Shown here: one piece after another, positions 45,084 through 54,894 of the stretch
How positions within the stretch are numbered: the stretch's first letter is position 1
Layout: every line of letters begins with the position of its first letter
Origin: Poseidonocella sp. HB161398
GTDB lineage: Bacteria; Pseudomonadota; Alphaproteobacteria; Rhodobacterales; Rhodobacteraceae
DNA: 64,000 bases
NCBI RefSeq assembly: GCF_005870025.1
Contig: NZ_VATA01000007.1
Coordinates: 124,001-188,000 of the forward strand
Direction of reading: 5' to 3'
Notes under the pieces: generated by a model
What the model was told of the DNA's origin: nothing
The model's database searches: none
Seen by the model: the letters and a program-made list of their open reading frames with translations, nothing else
Translations under genes and position numbers: made by a program

Positions 45084-46031
45084 ATGAGGAAACTACTGAA
45101 ATCCGCGGCCATGGCGGCCGTCTTGGGCTGCATGGCGGCGACCGGTCACGCGCAGGGCGACGACCTGTCCTTCGTCTGGATCAGCCACGGGCCGGACAGC
45201 GACAGCTGGTTCAACGTCATCAAGAACGCGATCCGCGAGGCGGACCGGCAGATGGACACCCAGACCGAGTACCGCAACCCGCCGACCGGCGATCTCGCCG
45301 ACATGGCGCGCATCGTCCAGCAATCGGCCGCGGCGGGCGTCGACGGGATCATCGTCACCATCGCCGATTACGACGTGCTCGAGGGCCCTATCAAGGACGC
45401 GGTCGCGGCGGGCATCCCGGTCATCACCGTCAATTCAGGCACCGTGGAGCAGAGCAAGCAGCTCGGCGCGCTGCTGCATGTCGGCCAGCCGGAATACGAG
45501 GCGGGCTTCGGCGCGGGCGAGCGGGCGAAGGCCGAGGCCGGGGTCACGTCGTTTCTCTGCGTGAACCACTACATCTCGAACCCGCAATCGGTCGAGCGCT
45601 GCCGCGGCTTCGCCGACGCGATCGGCGCCGAGCTCGGCAGCCAGATGATCGACAGCGGCATGGACCCGTCGGAGATCGAGAACAAGGTCGAGGCCTACCT
45701 GACCGCCAATCCCGATACCGGCGCTGTGCTGACGCTGGGGCCGAACTCGGCGGCGCCGACGGTCAAGGCGGTGAAGGATCTGGGGCTCGACGGGGCGATC
45801 TATTTCGGCACCTTCGACCTCTCCCCCGAGATCTCGGCCGGGATCAAGGAGGGCGTGATCAACTTCGCCATCGACCAGCAGCCCTATCTGCAGGGCGCGA
45901 TGCCGGTGATGATCCTGGCCAACTACGTCCGCTACGGCGTGGCGCCCGCCAATTCGGTCTTCACCGGCCCGGGCTTCGTCACCAAGGACAATATCGAGAT
46001 GGTCGAGTCGCTCGCGGGCGAGTTCCGCTGA
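45084..46031 (+). CDS. CUT2-type periplasmic sugar/cyclitol-binding protein (importer 2)
   Basis: The 315-residue protein has a signal peptide (1-23, ending GHAQG) and a type I binding-protein fold: WISHGPDSDSWFNVIKNA, DGIIVTIADYDVL, VLTLGPNSAAPT and FAIDQQPYLQGAM. The start has GGGAGGAAC upstream. It lies 62 nt after the dioxygenase gene and is followed by its permease and ATPase. The ligand is presumed to be a cyclitol or sugar. Confidence 0.87.
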   Translation: MRKLLKSAAMAAVLGCMAATGHAQGDDLSFVWISHGPDSDSWFNVIKNAIREADRQMDTQTEYRNPPTGDLADMARIVQQSAAAGVDGIIVTIADYDVLEGPIKDAVAAGIPVITVNSGTVEQSKQLGALLHVGQPEYEAGFGAGERAKAEAGVTSFLCVNHYISNPQSVERCRGFADAIGAELGSQMIDSGMDPSEIENKVEAYLTANPDTGAVLTLGPNSAAPTVKAVKDLGLDGAIYFGTFDLSPEISAGIKEGVINFAIDQQPYLQGAMPVMILANYVRYGVAPANSVFTGPGFVTKDNIEMVESLAGEFR

Positions 46032-46040
46032 GCGCCGCCC

Positions 46041-46069
46041 CGGCCGGGTCCCGCTCCCGGGCCCGGCCG
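46041..46069 (+). terminator. Intercistronic hairpin after importer-2 binding protein
   Basis: CGGCCGGG pairs with CCCGGCCG around a 13-nt loop, ten nt after the stop, followed by CCCTTTCC. It is likely an mRNA-stabilising or attenuating hairpin between binding-protein and permease genes. Confidence 0.45.
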
Positions 46070-46100
46070 CCCTTTCCAGATACCAAGGAGTTCCAGACCC

Positions 46101-47222
46101 ATGACGGATGTCTCCGCACCAGCGCCCAGGGATGAGCGCGTCAAGGATGTCTCCGCGCTGCACCGCATGCTCGTGCGGCCCGAGCTGGGCGGCATCTGCG
46201 GCACGATCCTGGTCTTCGCGCTGTTCTTCTCCATCGCCGGCGACAGCGGCATGTTCAGCCTGCAGGGGGTGATGAACTGGACCACCGTCTCGGCGCAGTT
46301 CATGATCATCGCCGTCGGCGCGTGCCTGTTGATGATCGCGGGCGAATTCGACCTTTCGGTCGGCTCGATGATCGGCTTCGCGGGCATGCTGATGGCGGTC
46401 TTCTCGGTGCAGCTCGGCCTGCCGATGTGGGCCTCGCTGGTCTTCACCTTCGCGATCTGCACCGCCATCGGCGGGCTGAACGGCTGGCTCGTCATCAAGA
46501 CCGGGCTGCCCTCCTTCATCGTCACGCTGGCCTCGCTCTACATCCTGCGCGGCGCGACGATCTGGGGCGCGATCTACTTCACCCGCCAGACGATCATCTC
46601 GGGCGTCGGCGAGAAGGCCCAGGGCGACTGGCTGGCCTGGCTCTTCGGCGGCAAGATCCTGACCGGCGCCTTCCGCTGGATGGGCGAGCAGGGCTGGATC
46701 GAGGTCTTCACCCGCGGCAACCGCGCCGGCCAGCCGGTGGTCGACGGCATCCCGATGCTGGTGGTCTGGGCGCTGGGGCTCGCCGTCTTCGGCCACTGGC
46801 TGCTGACCCGCACCAAGTTCGGCAACTGGATCTACGCCTCGGGCGGCGACCGCCAGGCGGCGCGCTATGTCGGCGTGCCGGTGACGAGGGTCAAGATCCT
46901 GATGTTCATGTTCGCGGCCTTCTGCGCCACCGTCTTCGCCGCCTGCCAGGTGATGGAGTTCGGCTCCGCCGCTGCCGACCGCGGACTGCTGAAGGAATTC
47001 GAGGCGATCATCTGCGTGGTGATCGGCGGCGCGCTGCTGACCGGGGGCTACGGCTCTGTGATCGGCGCGGCGCTTGGCGCGGTGATCTTCGGCGTGGTGC
47101 AGCAGGGGCTGTTCTTCGCCAATGCCGAAAGCTCGCTCTTCCGGGTCTTCCTGGGCGTCATCCTGCTCGTGGCGGTGATCATGAACACCTATATCCGCCG
47201 CATCATCACCGGAGAACGCTGA
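46101..47222 (+). CDS. CUT2-type ABC permease (importer 2)
   Basis: The 373-residue membrane protein has the signature [15 protein letters not shown] and the loop [12 protein letters not shown], with about ten hydrophobic segments. It carries a longer central periplasmic region than the other two permeases (about residues 150-215, including the [14 protein letters not shown] segment). Its stop overlaps the ATPase start by one base (TGATG). Confidence 0.9.
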   Translation: MTDVSAPAPRDERVKDVSALHRMLVRPELGGICGTILVFALFFSIAGDSGMFSLQGVMNWTTVSAQFMIIAVGACLLMIAGEFDLSVGSMIGFAGMLMAVFSVQLGLPMWASLVFTFAICTAIGGLNGWLVIKTGLPSFIVTLASLYILRGATIWGAIYFTRQTIISGVGEKAQGDWLAWLFGGKILTGAFRWMGEQGWIEVFTRGNRAGQPVVDGIPMLVVWALGLAVFGHWLLTRTKFGNWIYASGGDRQAARYVGVPVTRVKILMFMFAAFCATVFAACQVMEFGSAAADRGLLKEFEAIICVVIGGALLTGGYGSVIGAALGAVIFGVVQQGLFFANAESSLFRVFLGVILLVAVIMNTYIRRIITGER

Positions 47223-48040
47223 TGTCCGCCGACACGACCTACCACCATGGCGGCCCCGCCACGGGCGCGCCGATCGTCGAGATGAAGAACATCAAGAAGC
47301 ATTTCGGCCATGTCATCGCGCTCAACGGCGTCAGCTTCGACATCCGCGCGGGCGAATGCCACTGCCTGCTGGGCGACAACGGCGCGGGGAAATCGACCTT
47401 CATCAAGACCATGTCGGGCGTCCACAAGCCGAGCGACGGCGAGATGCGGGTCGAGGGAAAGGTGGTCCGCTTCGAGAGCCCGCGCGACGCGATGAATGCC
47501 GGGATCGCCACCGTCTACCAGGACCTGGCGATGATCCCGCTGATGTCTGTGGTGCGCAATTTCTGGATGGGGCGCGAGCCCGAGAAGGGCATCTTCCCCT
47601 TCCGCCAGCTCGACATGGCCGCGGCCAGCCAGGTCACCATGGAGGAGATGTCGAAGATGGGCATCAACCTGCGCGGCCCCGACCAGGCGGTCGGCACGCT
47701 TTCGGGCGGCGAGCGCCAGACGGTCGCCATCGCGCGGGCGGTCTATTTCGGCGCCAAGGTGCTGATCCTCGACGAGCCGACCTCGGCGCTCGGCGTGCGC
47801 CAGACCTCGAACGTGCTGGCCACGATCGACAAGGTCCGCAAGCAGGGCGTCGGCGTCGTCTTCATCAGCCACAATGTCCGCCATGCACTGGCCGTGGGCG
47901 ACCGCTTCACCGTGCTCAACCGCGGCCAGACGCTGGGCACCGCGCGGCGCGGCGAGGTCGACGCGGCCGAGCTGCAGGACCTGATGGCCGGCGGGCGCGA
48001 GCTGGCCGAGCTGGAGGGCTCGCTCGGCGGCACGATCTGA
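47222..48040 (+). CDS. Single-domain CUT2 ABC ATPase (importer 2)
   Basis: The 272-residue ATPase has Walker [18 protein letters not shown] and [11 protein letters not shown]. Like the importer-1 ATPase it has one nucleotide-binding domain. Start ATG 47222 is fixed by the one-base overlap with the permease. It ends 119 nt before the RpiR regulator gene. Confidence 0.9.
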   Translation: MSADTTYHHGGPATGAPIVEMKNIKKHFGHVIALNGVSFDIRAGECHCLLGDNGAGKSTFIKTMSGVHKPSDGEMRVEGKVVRFESPRDAMNAGIATVYQDLAMIPLMSVVRNFWMGREPEKGIFPFRQLDMAAASQVTMEEMSKMGINLRGPDQAVGTLSGGERQTVAIARAVYFGAKVLILDEPTSALGVRQTSNVLATIDKVRKQGVGVVFISHNVRHALAVGDRFTVLNRGQTLGTARRGEVDAAELQDLMAGGRELAELEGSLGGTI

Positions 48041-48047
48041 CGCGGCG

Positions 48048-48074
48048 GGCGGCCCGGCATGACCGCGGGCCGCC
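48048..48074 (+). terminator. Hairpin after importer-2 ATPase
   Basis: GGCGGCCCG pairs with CGGGCCGCC (9 bp, 9-nt loop) just after the ATPase gene and immediately before the operator of the rpiR gene. It may insulate the two units. Confidence 0.5.
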
Positions 48075-48075
48075 T

Positions 48076-48091
48076 TGCAATTTTCGTTGCA
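48076..48091. promoter_or_regulatory. TGCAA-N6-TTGCA operator, copy 2
   Basis: TGCAATTTTCGTTGCA has both arms perfect. It lies about 70 nt upstream of the rpiR start, consistent with autoregulation. It closely matches the copy at 49075 (14 of 16 identical). Confidence 0.65.
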
Positions 48092-48159
48092 TGGCATAAG
48101 TTCGGGTGCGAAAGCTTGTTCCGGCCACCGCCATGGCCAAGAGCCAGGAGAGATGACCG

Positions 48160-49044
48160 ATGGCCGAGCTGCCGACGACCCCAGGCGCCCCCAGGGACTA
48201 CGAGACGCTGATCCGGCTGATCCACGACCGCCACGACCAGATGAGCAAGACCTACCAGAAGATCTCGGTCTATCTCACGCAGAACCCCAATGACGTCGCC
48301 GTGCAGTCGGTGAATTCCATCGCCGAGCATTGCGGCATCCACGCCTCCTCCTTCGTGCGCTTCGCCCAGTCGCTGGGCTATACCGGCTTCAAGGATCTGC
48401 AGAAGCTCTTCCAGAAGCGCCTGGCCACTGCCGCGCCGGGCTTCGAGGCCCGCAAGCAGGCGCTGGAGCACGAGCTGGAGAACCGCGAGGACCGCTCGGA
48501 ATACGGCTTCCTGCGCGAGCTCGTCGTCCGCGACATCGCCTCGCTCGAGGGGCTGCTGAACGAGATCCCGCCCGAGTCCCTGACCCGCGCCGCCGACATG
48601 ATCGTCGCGGCGCGCGACGTCTACCTGGTCGGGCAGCTGCGCGCCGCGCCGGTGGTGGAGCTGCTGCGCTACGTGCTGACCATGCTGGGCAAGCGGGTCG
48701 TGCTGCTCAATCCCGGCGGCGGGCTGGCGACGCATATGGCCCATACCATGGACGAGGGCTCGCTGCTCTTCGCGGTCTCCTTCCGCTTCTACGCCAACGA
48801 GGTGGTCAATATCGTCGAGCAGACCCAGAAGCGCGGCCTGCCGATCCTGGCGATCTCCGACAGCACGCTGAGCCCCCTGGCGAAATCCGCCGACGTGCTC
48901 TTTGCCGTGCCCGAGCATGACTACACCTTCTCGCGCTCGCTGGCCGCGCCGATGTGCCTGGCGCAGGCAATCACCGTCGCGGTGGCCGCGCGGGTCCAGG
49001 AGAATGCCGAGGCGCCGCGGATCCCGACCGTCACCGGCGCCTGA
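48160..49044 (+). CDS. RpiR-family (HTH plus SIS) transcriptional regulator, IolR-like
   Basis: The 294-residue regulator has an N-terminal RpiR helix-turn-helix (residues about 25-95, with SIAEHCGIHASSFVRFAQSLG). A C-terminal SIS sugar-phosphate-binding domain follows (about 140-270, including YLVGQLRAAPVVELLRY and LPILAISDSTLSPLA). In rhizobia, inositol catabolism is controlled by an RpiR-type IolR. Context with iol genes and recurring TGCAA-N6-TTGCA sites suggests this protein governs the island. The motif differs from the published rhizobial IolR box, so the assignment is inferred. Confidence 0.88.
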   Translation: MAELPTTPGAPRDYETLIRLIHDRHDQMSKTYQKISVYLTQNPNDVAVQSVNSIAEHCGIHASSFVRFAQSLGYTGFKDLQKLFQKRLATAAPGFEARKQALEHELENREDRSEYGFLRELVVRDIASLEGLLNEIPPESLTRAADMIVAARDVYLVGQLRAAPVVELLRYVLTMLGKRVVLLNPGGGLATHMAHTMDEGSLLFAVSFRFYANEVVNIVEQTQKRGLPILAISDSTLSPLAKSADVLFAVPEHDYTFSRSLAAPMCLAQAITVAVAARVQENAEAPRIPTVTGA

Positions 49045-49074
49045 TCCGCCCATTTATTGCCTAATGTGAAATTT

Positions 49075-49090
49075 TGCAATTTATGTTGCA
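49075..49090. promoter_or_regulatory. TGCAA-N6-TTGCA operator, copy 3
   Basis: TGCAATTTATGTTGCA has perfect arms and lies in an AT-rich stretch 45 nt upstream of the importer-3 ATPase gene, between the rpiR stop and that start. Confidence 0.65.
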
Positions 49091-49134
49091 TTAGCACCCA
49101 GCCCTGCTAGTCTTTCCCCGAGAGGGAGGACGGA

Positions 49135-50673
49135 ATGGAGAATCCGGGGGGAGAGCCGCTGCTGGCGCTCGATGGCATCGGCCACGCGTTCGGCAGGAGC
49201 CAGGTATTGCAGAACGTGTCCCTCAGCCTCGCCGCGGGCGAGGTGCTGGGGCTGGCCGGCGAGAACGGCGCGGGCAAGTCGACCCTGATGAAGATCATCG
49301 GCGGCTATCTCGCGCCCGCGGCGGGCCGGGTCCGCTGGCGGGGCGCGCCGCTGCCCGCGGACCAGCGCGGGACCGAGGCGGCGGGCATCACGCTCGTCCA
49401 CCAGGAATTCGCGCTGATCCCCGACATGAGCGTCGCCGAGAACATCCACCTGGGCCGCGAGCCGCGCCGCTTCGGCATGCTCGACCGCCGCCGGATGCAC
49501 CGCCAGGCCGAGGAGGCGCTGGCGCTGCTCGACGCCGCGCTGCCGCCCGGGGCGCTGCTGCGCGACCTGCCGGTCGCCGCCTGGCAGATCACCGAGCTGG
49601 CCCGCGCCTTCGCCGGCGAGGCGCGGCTCCTGCTGATGGACGAGCCGACTGCCGTGCTCGGGCGCGACGGCGCCGCGGCGCTCTTCCGGCGCATCCGCGC
49701 CTTCACCGAGGCGGGCGGCGCGGTCATCTTCACCTCCCACCGGCTCGACGAGATGCGCGAGATCGGCGGCCGGGTGGCGGTGCTGCGCGACGGGCAGATC
49801 ACCCTCGACCAGCCGGTCGCGGCGACGAGCGAGCACCGCATCGCCTCGGCCATGGTCGGGCGCGAGATGAGCGACCTCTTCCCGCCGCGCGCGCCCCGCC
49901 CCGCCGCCCCGCCGGTCCTTGAGATCGCCGGGCTCGACGTGCCGCGCGCGACCGGCGCGCCGGTCAGGGACGCGGGCTTCGCGCTGCGCCCGGGCGAGGT
50001 GCTGGGGATCGCCGGGCTGGTGGGCTCGGGCCGCACCGAGATGGCCGAGGCGATCGCCGGGCTGCGCCCCGCCACCGCCCGGCAGTTCGTCCTCGACGGC
50101 CGGGCCCGGCCCCTGCCCTCGGCGCGCGAGGCCTGGCGGCTGGGCATCGCCTACCTGACCGAGGACCGCAAGGCGCGCGGGCTCCTGCTCGGGGCGGACA
50201 TGGCGGTGAACCTGGCGCTGACGACCGGCGCACTCTCGGGCGGCGCACGGCTCGACCGCGCGGCCGAGCGCACCGCCTGGGAGAAGGCCCGCCGCCGCTT
50301 CGACATCCGCGCCGGACGCGCCGGCACCCGCGCCGGGCAGCTCTCGGGTGGCAACCAGCAGAAGCTGCTGATCGCCAAGACCCTGGCCCCCGCGCCGCGC
50401 ATCGTGCTTTTCGACGAGCCGACCCGCGGGGTCGATATCGGCGCCAAGGCGCAAATCTACCGCATCATCGCCGATCTGGCCGCGGCAGGCACCGCGGTCG
50501 CCGTCATCTCCTCGGAGATGCCGGAGCTGATCGGCCTCGCCCATCGCATCCTGGTCATGGATCGCGGCCGCGTCGCCGGGATCCTCGAGCAGCCCGCCGG
50601 TGGACAGGTCACCGAGGAGGAGATCCTCCGCCTCGGGCTGGGCCTGGAGCCGCAGAAGGAGCACGCCGCATGA
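49135..50673 (+). CDS. Two-domain CUT2 ABC ATPase (importer 3; RbsA/MglA-like)
   Basis: The 512-residue protein is a tandem ATPase. The N-terminal domain has Walker A GENGAGKST and Walker B LLMDEPTAVLG. The C-terminal domain has the degenerate P-loop GLVGSGRTE, signature LSGGNQQK and FDEPTRGVDIG. This is the RbsA/MglA/XylG layout and differs from the half-size ATPases of importers 1 and 2. The N-terminal signature region reads LPVAAWQITE instead of LSGG, as in many such proteins. It overlaps the permease gene (ATGA). Confidence 0.92.
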   Translation: MENPGGEPLLALDGIGHAFGRSQVLQNVSLSLAAGEVLGLAGENGAGKSTLMKIIGGYLAPAAGRVRWRGAPLPADQRGTEAAGITLVHQEFALIPDMSVAENIHLGREPRRFGMLDRRRMHRQAEEALALLDAALPPGALLRDLPVAAWQITELARAFAGEARLLLMDEPTAVLGRDGAAALFRRIRAFTEAGGAVIFTSHRLDEMREIGGRVAVLRDGQITLDQPVAATSEHRIASAMVGREMSDLFPPRAPRPAAPPVLEIAGLDVPRATGAPVRDAGFALRPGEVLGIAGLVGSGRTEMAEAIAGLRPATARQFVLDGRARPLPSAREAWRLGIAYLTEDRKARGLLLGADMAVNLALTTGALSGGARLDRAAERTAWEKARRRFDIRAGRAGTRAGQLSGGNQQKLLIAKTLAPAPRIVLFDEPTRGVDIGAKAQIYRIIADLAAAGTAVAVISSEMPELIGLAHRILVMDRGRVAGILEQPAGGQVTEEEILRLGLGLEPQKEHAA

Positions 50674-51665
50674 GCCTCGCCGCCGACACCCCCGTCCTGC
50701 CCGCCCTCGCGGGCGCCCGCCGCCTGGCCGCGCGGCTGGGCCCGCTGCTGGCGCTGGCGCTCCTTGCCGTGCTGGGCATGCTGGCCAGCCCCGCCTTTTT
50801 GAGCGCCGAGAACCTGATGAACGTGCTGACGCGCTCCTCCATCATCGGCATCATCGCCATCGGCGCGACCTTCGTCATCACCGCGCGCGGGCTCGACCTG
50901 TCGGTCGGCGCGATGGCGGCCTTCACCGCGGGGCTGTCGATCCTGGCGATGAACGGACTGGCCGGGATCCTGCCCGCGCTGCCTGCCGCGATCCTCGGGC
51001 TGGCCGCCGCGCTGGCCGTCGGCGCCGGGGCGGGCGCGGTCAACGGCACGCTGGTGGTCAAGGGCCGGGTCGAGGCCTTCATCGTCACGCTCGGCACGAT
51101 GGGGATCATGCGCTCGCTGGTGACCTGGCTGGCCGATGGCGGCTCGATCTCGCTCGATTTCGCGCTGCGCGGCGTCGGCCGGCCGCTCTATTACGGCACG
51201 GTCCTCGGCATCCCGGTCCCGGTCCTGGTCTTCGCGCTCGTCGCCATCGCCGCCGAGATCGCGATGTCGCGCTTCCGCTTCGGCCGCCATGTCACCGCGA
51301 TCGGCTCAAATGCCGATGTCGCGCGCTACTCGGCGATCCCGGTCGACCGCATCCGCATGGCCACCTACGTGCTGCAGGGCGTCTGCGTCGGGCTGGCGAC
51401 GCTGATCTACGTGCCGCGGCTCGGCGCCGTCACCCCCTCGACCGGCATGCTCTGGGAGCTCGAGGCGATCGCCGCGGTGATCATCGGCGGCACTGCGCTC
51501 TCGGGCGGGCATGGCCGGGTCTGGGGCACGGTGGCCGGGGTGCTGATCCTCGGGCTCGTCTCGAACATCCTCAACCTGACGGATTTCGTCAGCCCGCATC
51601 TGAACGGCGCCTTCCAGGGCGCGATCATCGTGATTGCCGTCTTCCTGCAGCGGAAGCGCGGCTGA
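50670..51665 (+). CDS. CUT2-type ABC permease (importer 3)
   Basis: The 331-residue membrane protein contains ARGLDLSVGAMAAF, GSNADVARYSAI and GGTALSGGHGRVWG, standard for RbsC-type permeases, with about ten hydrophobic segments. It is translationally coupled to the ATPase by a 4-nt overlap and is followed 27 nt later by the binding-protein gene. Confidence 0.92.
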   Translation: MSLAADTPVLPALAGARRLAARLGPLLALALLAVLGMLASPAFLSAENLMNVLTRSSIIGIIAIGATFVITARGLDLSVGAMAAFTAGLSILAMNGLAGILPALPAAILGLAAALAVGAGAGAVNGTLVVKGRVEAFIVTLGTMGIMRSLVTWLADGGSISLDFALRGVGRPLYYGTVLGIPVPVLVFALVAIAAEIAMSRFRFGRHVTAIGSNADVARYSAIPVDRIRMATYVLQGVCVGLATLIYVPRLGAVTPSTGMLWELEAIAAVIIGGTALSGGHGRVWGTVAGVLILGLVSNILNLTDFVSPHLNGAFQGAIIVIAVFLQRKRG

Positions 51666-51692
51666 CCCCGAACCCAAGAGGGAGGAGACCTC

Positions 51693-52658
51693 ATGACCAT
51701 CACGCGACGCAGCCTCCTGGCCGCGGCGGCCGGAACCGGCCTGGCAGCCGCCACCGGACCCGTCCGGGCGCAGGACGCCGATGACAAGGCCCGGATCGGC
51801 ATCGCCATCCCGGCCGCGACCCATGGCTGGACCGGCGGGCTGAACTACCACACGGAGCGCACCATCGCCGCGATGGAGGCCGCCTTCCCGCAGCTCGAAT
51901 TCCTGCTGACCACCGCAGGCGACGTGCAGTCCCAGGTCAACAACATCGAGGACCTCTCGGCGCGCGGCATCGACGCGCTGGTGATCCTGCCGATGGAAAG
52001 CGACCCGCTGACCGAGCCGGTGAAATTCGCCAAGTCGAAGGGCACCTTCATCACCGCCGTCGACCGCGGCCTTTCGGAGGAGGGGGTCGAGGACCTCTAT
52101 GTCGGCGGCAACAACCCGCAATACGCGGTGGTGGCGGCGGAGTACTTCAAGGGCAAGCTGCCCCAGGGCGGCAAGATCGCGGTGATGCGCGGCATCCCGA
52201 CGGCGATCGACAATATCCGCATCGAGGCCTTCCAGAAGACGCTGGAGGGTTCGGGGATCGAGATCCTCGACATGCAATACGCCAACTGGAACCCCGACAA
52301 GGGCTTCGAGGTGATGCAGGACTACCTGACGCGGTTCCCGCAGATCGACGGGGTCTGGGCCGGGGACGACGATGCCGCGCTCGGCGCCAAGGCCGCGATC
52401 GAGCAGGCCGGCCGGCAGGGCGAGATGAAGCTGCTGGGCGGCTCGGGCATGAACCGGGTCATCAAGATGGTGATGGACGGCGATCCGCTGATCGATGCCG
52501 ACATCTTCTATCCGCCGACGCTGATCGTCCCGGCGATCCAGGTCACCGCGATGCGCTATGCCACCCAGGCGCCGGTCAAGGGCCGCTACGTGCTGGACAG
52601 CCCGCTGATCACCGCCGAGAACGCGGCCGAGTACTACTTCCCCGACAGCCCCTACTGA
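51693..52658 (+). CDS. CUT2-type periplasmic binding protein (importer 3)
   Basis: The 321-residue protein has an RR-containing signal (TRRSLLAAAAGTGLAAA, cleavage near PVRAQ) that may be Tat- or Sec-dependent. The type I binding-protein fold follows (AIPAATHGWTGGLNYHTE, DALVILPMESDPL, DGVWAGDDDAALGAKAAI). The Trp/Asp/Asn pattern resembles ribose- or inositol-binding proteins. GGGAGGAGA precedes the start. It ends the importer-3 operon before a strong terminator. Confidence 0.87.
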   Translation: MTITRRSLLAAAAGTGLAAATGPVRAQDADDKARIGIAIPAATHGWTGGLNYHTERTIAAMEAAFPQLEFLLTTAGDVQSQVNNIEDLSARGIDALVILPMESDPLTEPVKFAKSKGTFITAVDRGLSEEGVEDLYVGGNNPQYAVVAAEYFKGKLPQGGKIAVMRGIPTAIDNIRIEAFQKTLEGSGIEILDMQYANWNPDKGFEVMQDYLTRFPQIDGVWAGDDDAALGAKAAIEQAGRQGEMKLLGGSGMNRVIKMVMDGDPLIDADIFYPPTLIVPAIQVTAMRYATQAPVKGRYVLDSPLITAENAAEYYFPDSPY

Positions 52659-52702
52659 TCCCCTTCGGCCCCCGGGCCAAGTCCCCCCGGGACGGCCGGT
52701 CC

Positions 52703-52734
52703 GCCCCGCGGCTTCCCTGGCCGCGGGGCCTTTT
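52703..52734 (+). terminator. Rho-independent terminator of importer 3
   Basis: GCCCCGCGGC and GCCGCGGGGC form a perfect 10-bp stem with a 7-nt loop, followed by C-TTTT. It lies 44 nt after the binding-protein stop and at the 3' edge of the convergent dehydrogenase pseudogene. Confidence 0.8.
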
Positions 52735-52744
52735 GCCTCCGCCG

Positions 52745-53880
52745 GCCAGACCGCGACCGGGGTGATCCAGGGCCGGGACGGGCTCTCGTGGCTGCCGGCC
52801 ACCGCCTCGGCGAAGGCCACGCCCTTCAGCCCGTCCGCCGCCATCGGCAGGTCCCGCCCGATCGCCCCCGGCGCGGGCGCGGTTCGCCTCGGCGAAGCCC
52901 GCATGGAGATTGGCGAAGGCCTCGGGATGGCCCGGCGGGGTGCGGGTGCGCACCCGTGCCGCCTCCGAAAGCTCCGCCGCGCCGCGCCTGATGATCTGCA
53001 GCTGGCCGTCGAGCCGGGCGTGGACCAGCTCTTTCGGCGCCTCCTGCGCCCATTCCAGCGCGCCGGTCTCGCCGAAGACCCGCAGGCGGATGCCGTTGGA
53101 ATTGCCGATCGCGGCCGGGCTCGACCACAGGATCCCGCGCGCCCGCCCTCGCCGCGCAGGAGCACATGGGCATTGCCGTCGAGAACCCGCCCCGGCACAA
53201 AGGCGGCCAGATCGGCGGTCAGGCTCCCCAGCCGCAGCCCGGTGACGAAGCCCGCCAGATGGCAGGCATGGGGGCCGATATCGCCGATCGCTCCGCGGCG
53301 GCCATTCTGCGCCGGATCGGTGCGCCAGGCGGCCTAAGCATTGCCCGCGGCCTCGATCGGCGCGGCCAACCATTCCAGCGGGTATTGCGCCTGCACCGTG
53401 CGGATCGCCCCAGCGCGCCCGCCGCGATGCGCGGGCGGGCCTCGTGGACCAGCGGATCGCCGCAATCGGTGTATGTCACGCCGACGAACCGTCCGGCTTT
53501 CTGGACGATACGCAGAAATTCGGCAGCATCTTCCATACTGACGGTCAGCGGCTTCTCGCAGATCACGTCGAACCCCGCCTCGATCAGCGCCCGGGCGATC
53601 GGGGAATGGGTGGCATTCGGCGTGCAGATCGCCACTGCCTCCACCCGGTCCGCGCCGTCTCGCTCGCCCGCGATCAGCTCCGCGGCGCTGCCATAGCTGC
53701 GCGCCGGGTCGAGCCCCTGGGTCGCGGCAAAGGCACGGGCCCTGCCCGGATCGGCGTCGAAGGCGCCCGACGTCAGCACCCAGTGCCCGTCGAGCCGCAC
53801 GGCCAGCAGGTGGATAATGCCGATATAGGCCCCTCGCCGCCCCCGATCATGCCGAGGCGGAGCGGTCGTCGATGGCTCAT
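52745..53880 (-). pseudogene. Gfo/Idh/MocA-family dehydrogenase, broken
   Basis: ATG 53880 overlaps the stop of the upstream pseudogene (ATGA). The start LRLGMIGGGEG is in one frame. VEAVAICTPNATHSPIARA with CEKPLTVSMEDAAEF is in a second. [18 protein letters not shown] and the C-terminal GVAFAEAVAGSHE are in others. At least three frameshifts occur (near 53845, 53400 and 53150). The parent would have been a Gfo/Idh/MocA dehydrogenase like that at 34.9 kb. The exact end is uncertain. Confidence 0.8.
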
Positions 53881-54893
53881 GGGGGACACTCCAGGCTGGG
53901 CATGGCCCGATTGGCGGCGCGGTCGGCGCCGGATTTCACGAAATCGTCCAAGGCGCGGATGATGTGCTCCGCGATGAAGCGCGCGCCTTCGCTGGCCCCG
54001 TCCTCGGGGGTCTTCAGGAAGAATTCCCATTCCAGCACTGCCCAGCCTGCTTACCCATGGGTTGCCAGCCGGGTGAAGATGGCGCCGAAATCGACCTGGC
54101 CGTCGCTGGGGCTGCGGCACCGGCCCGCGCGCTTTGCCCAGGGCTGGAAGCCGCCATAGGCGCCGAAACTCCGCGTCCTTGACATGGAAGGCGCGGATCC
54201 GGTCGTGGCAGTGGTCGATGAAGGCGACATAGTCGAGCGCCTGCAGCACGACATGGCCGGGATCGTATATCAGGCAGGCGCGCGGGGGGTGGCAGACGCG
54301 CGCCAGGCACATTTCCCAGCTATGGCCGTCATGCAGGTCCTCGCGAGGGTAGATCTCGTAGCACAGATCGACCCCATGGGCGTCGAAATCGTCGAGGATC
54401 GGCCGGCAGCGCGCGGCGAGCTCGGCAAAGCCCTCCTCCACCAGCCCCTCGGGCCATTGCGGATAGGGGTAGAGCAGCGCGCCGGAGAAGCTGGCATGCG
54501 TCCCCAGCCCCAGCGGCCGCGAGGCCCGCGCGATCAGCCGGAGCTGCTGCTCCGCCCAGGCGCGCCGCCGGGTTGCCGCGGACCGGTTAGGGGGCGAAGC
54601 TGTCCCTGATCCGGTCATGCGCGGGATGGACGGCGACGCGCTGCCCGGTGACATGCGAGGCGGACTCGATCCGCTCGAGCCCGTGCCCGGCGAGCGTGCC
54701 GGGAAGCTCACTGCAATAGGCGTCGCTTTCGGCGGCTAGCGCGATATCGACCAGCCCCCGGTCCCAGCTGGGGATCTGCCCCCCTTGAAGCCCTTGCCCG
54801 CCGCCCAGGCCGCGAGTCCGGGCAAGCTGTCGCAGGGCGGCGCATCGGCCGCGAACTGCGCCAGGCAGACCCCGGTCCCTTGATGGTCCGTAT
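53877..54893 (-). pseudogene. Sugar phosphate isomerase/epimerase TIM-barrel protein, broken
   Basis: Minus-strand reading gives RTIKGPG... at the expected N-terminus, but the initiator appears as ATA (54893-54891) where homologues have ATG. Recognisable parts include GVQIPSWDRGLVDIALA, EEGFAELAARC, DLCYEIYPREDLHDGH, CLIYDPGHVVLQALDY and AVLEWEFFLKTPEDGA. Two or more frameshifts (near 54590 and 54165) and an in-frame TAA near 54050 break it. It was coupled to the SDR gene upstream and the dehydrogenase downstream. Confidence 0.8.
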
Positions 54894-54894
54894 C

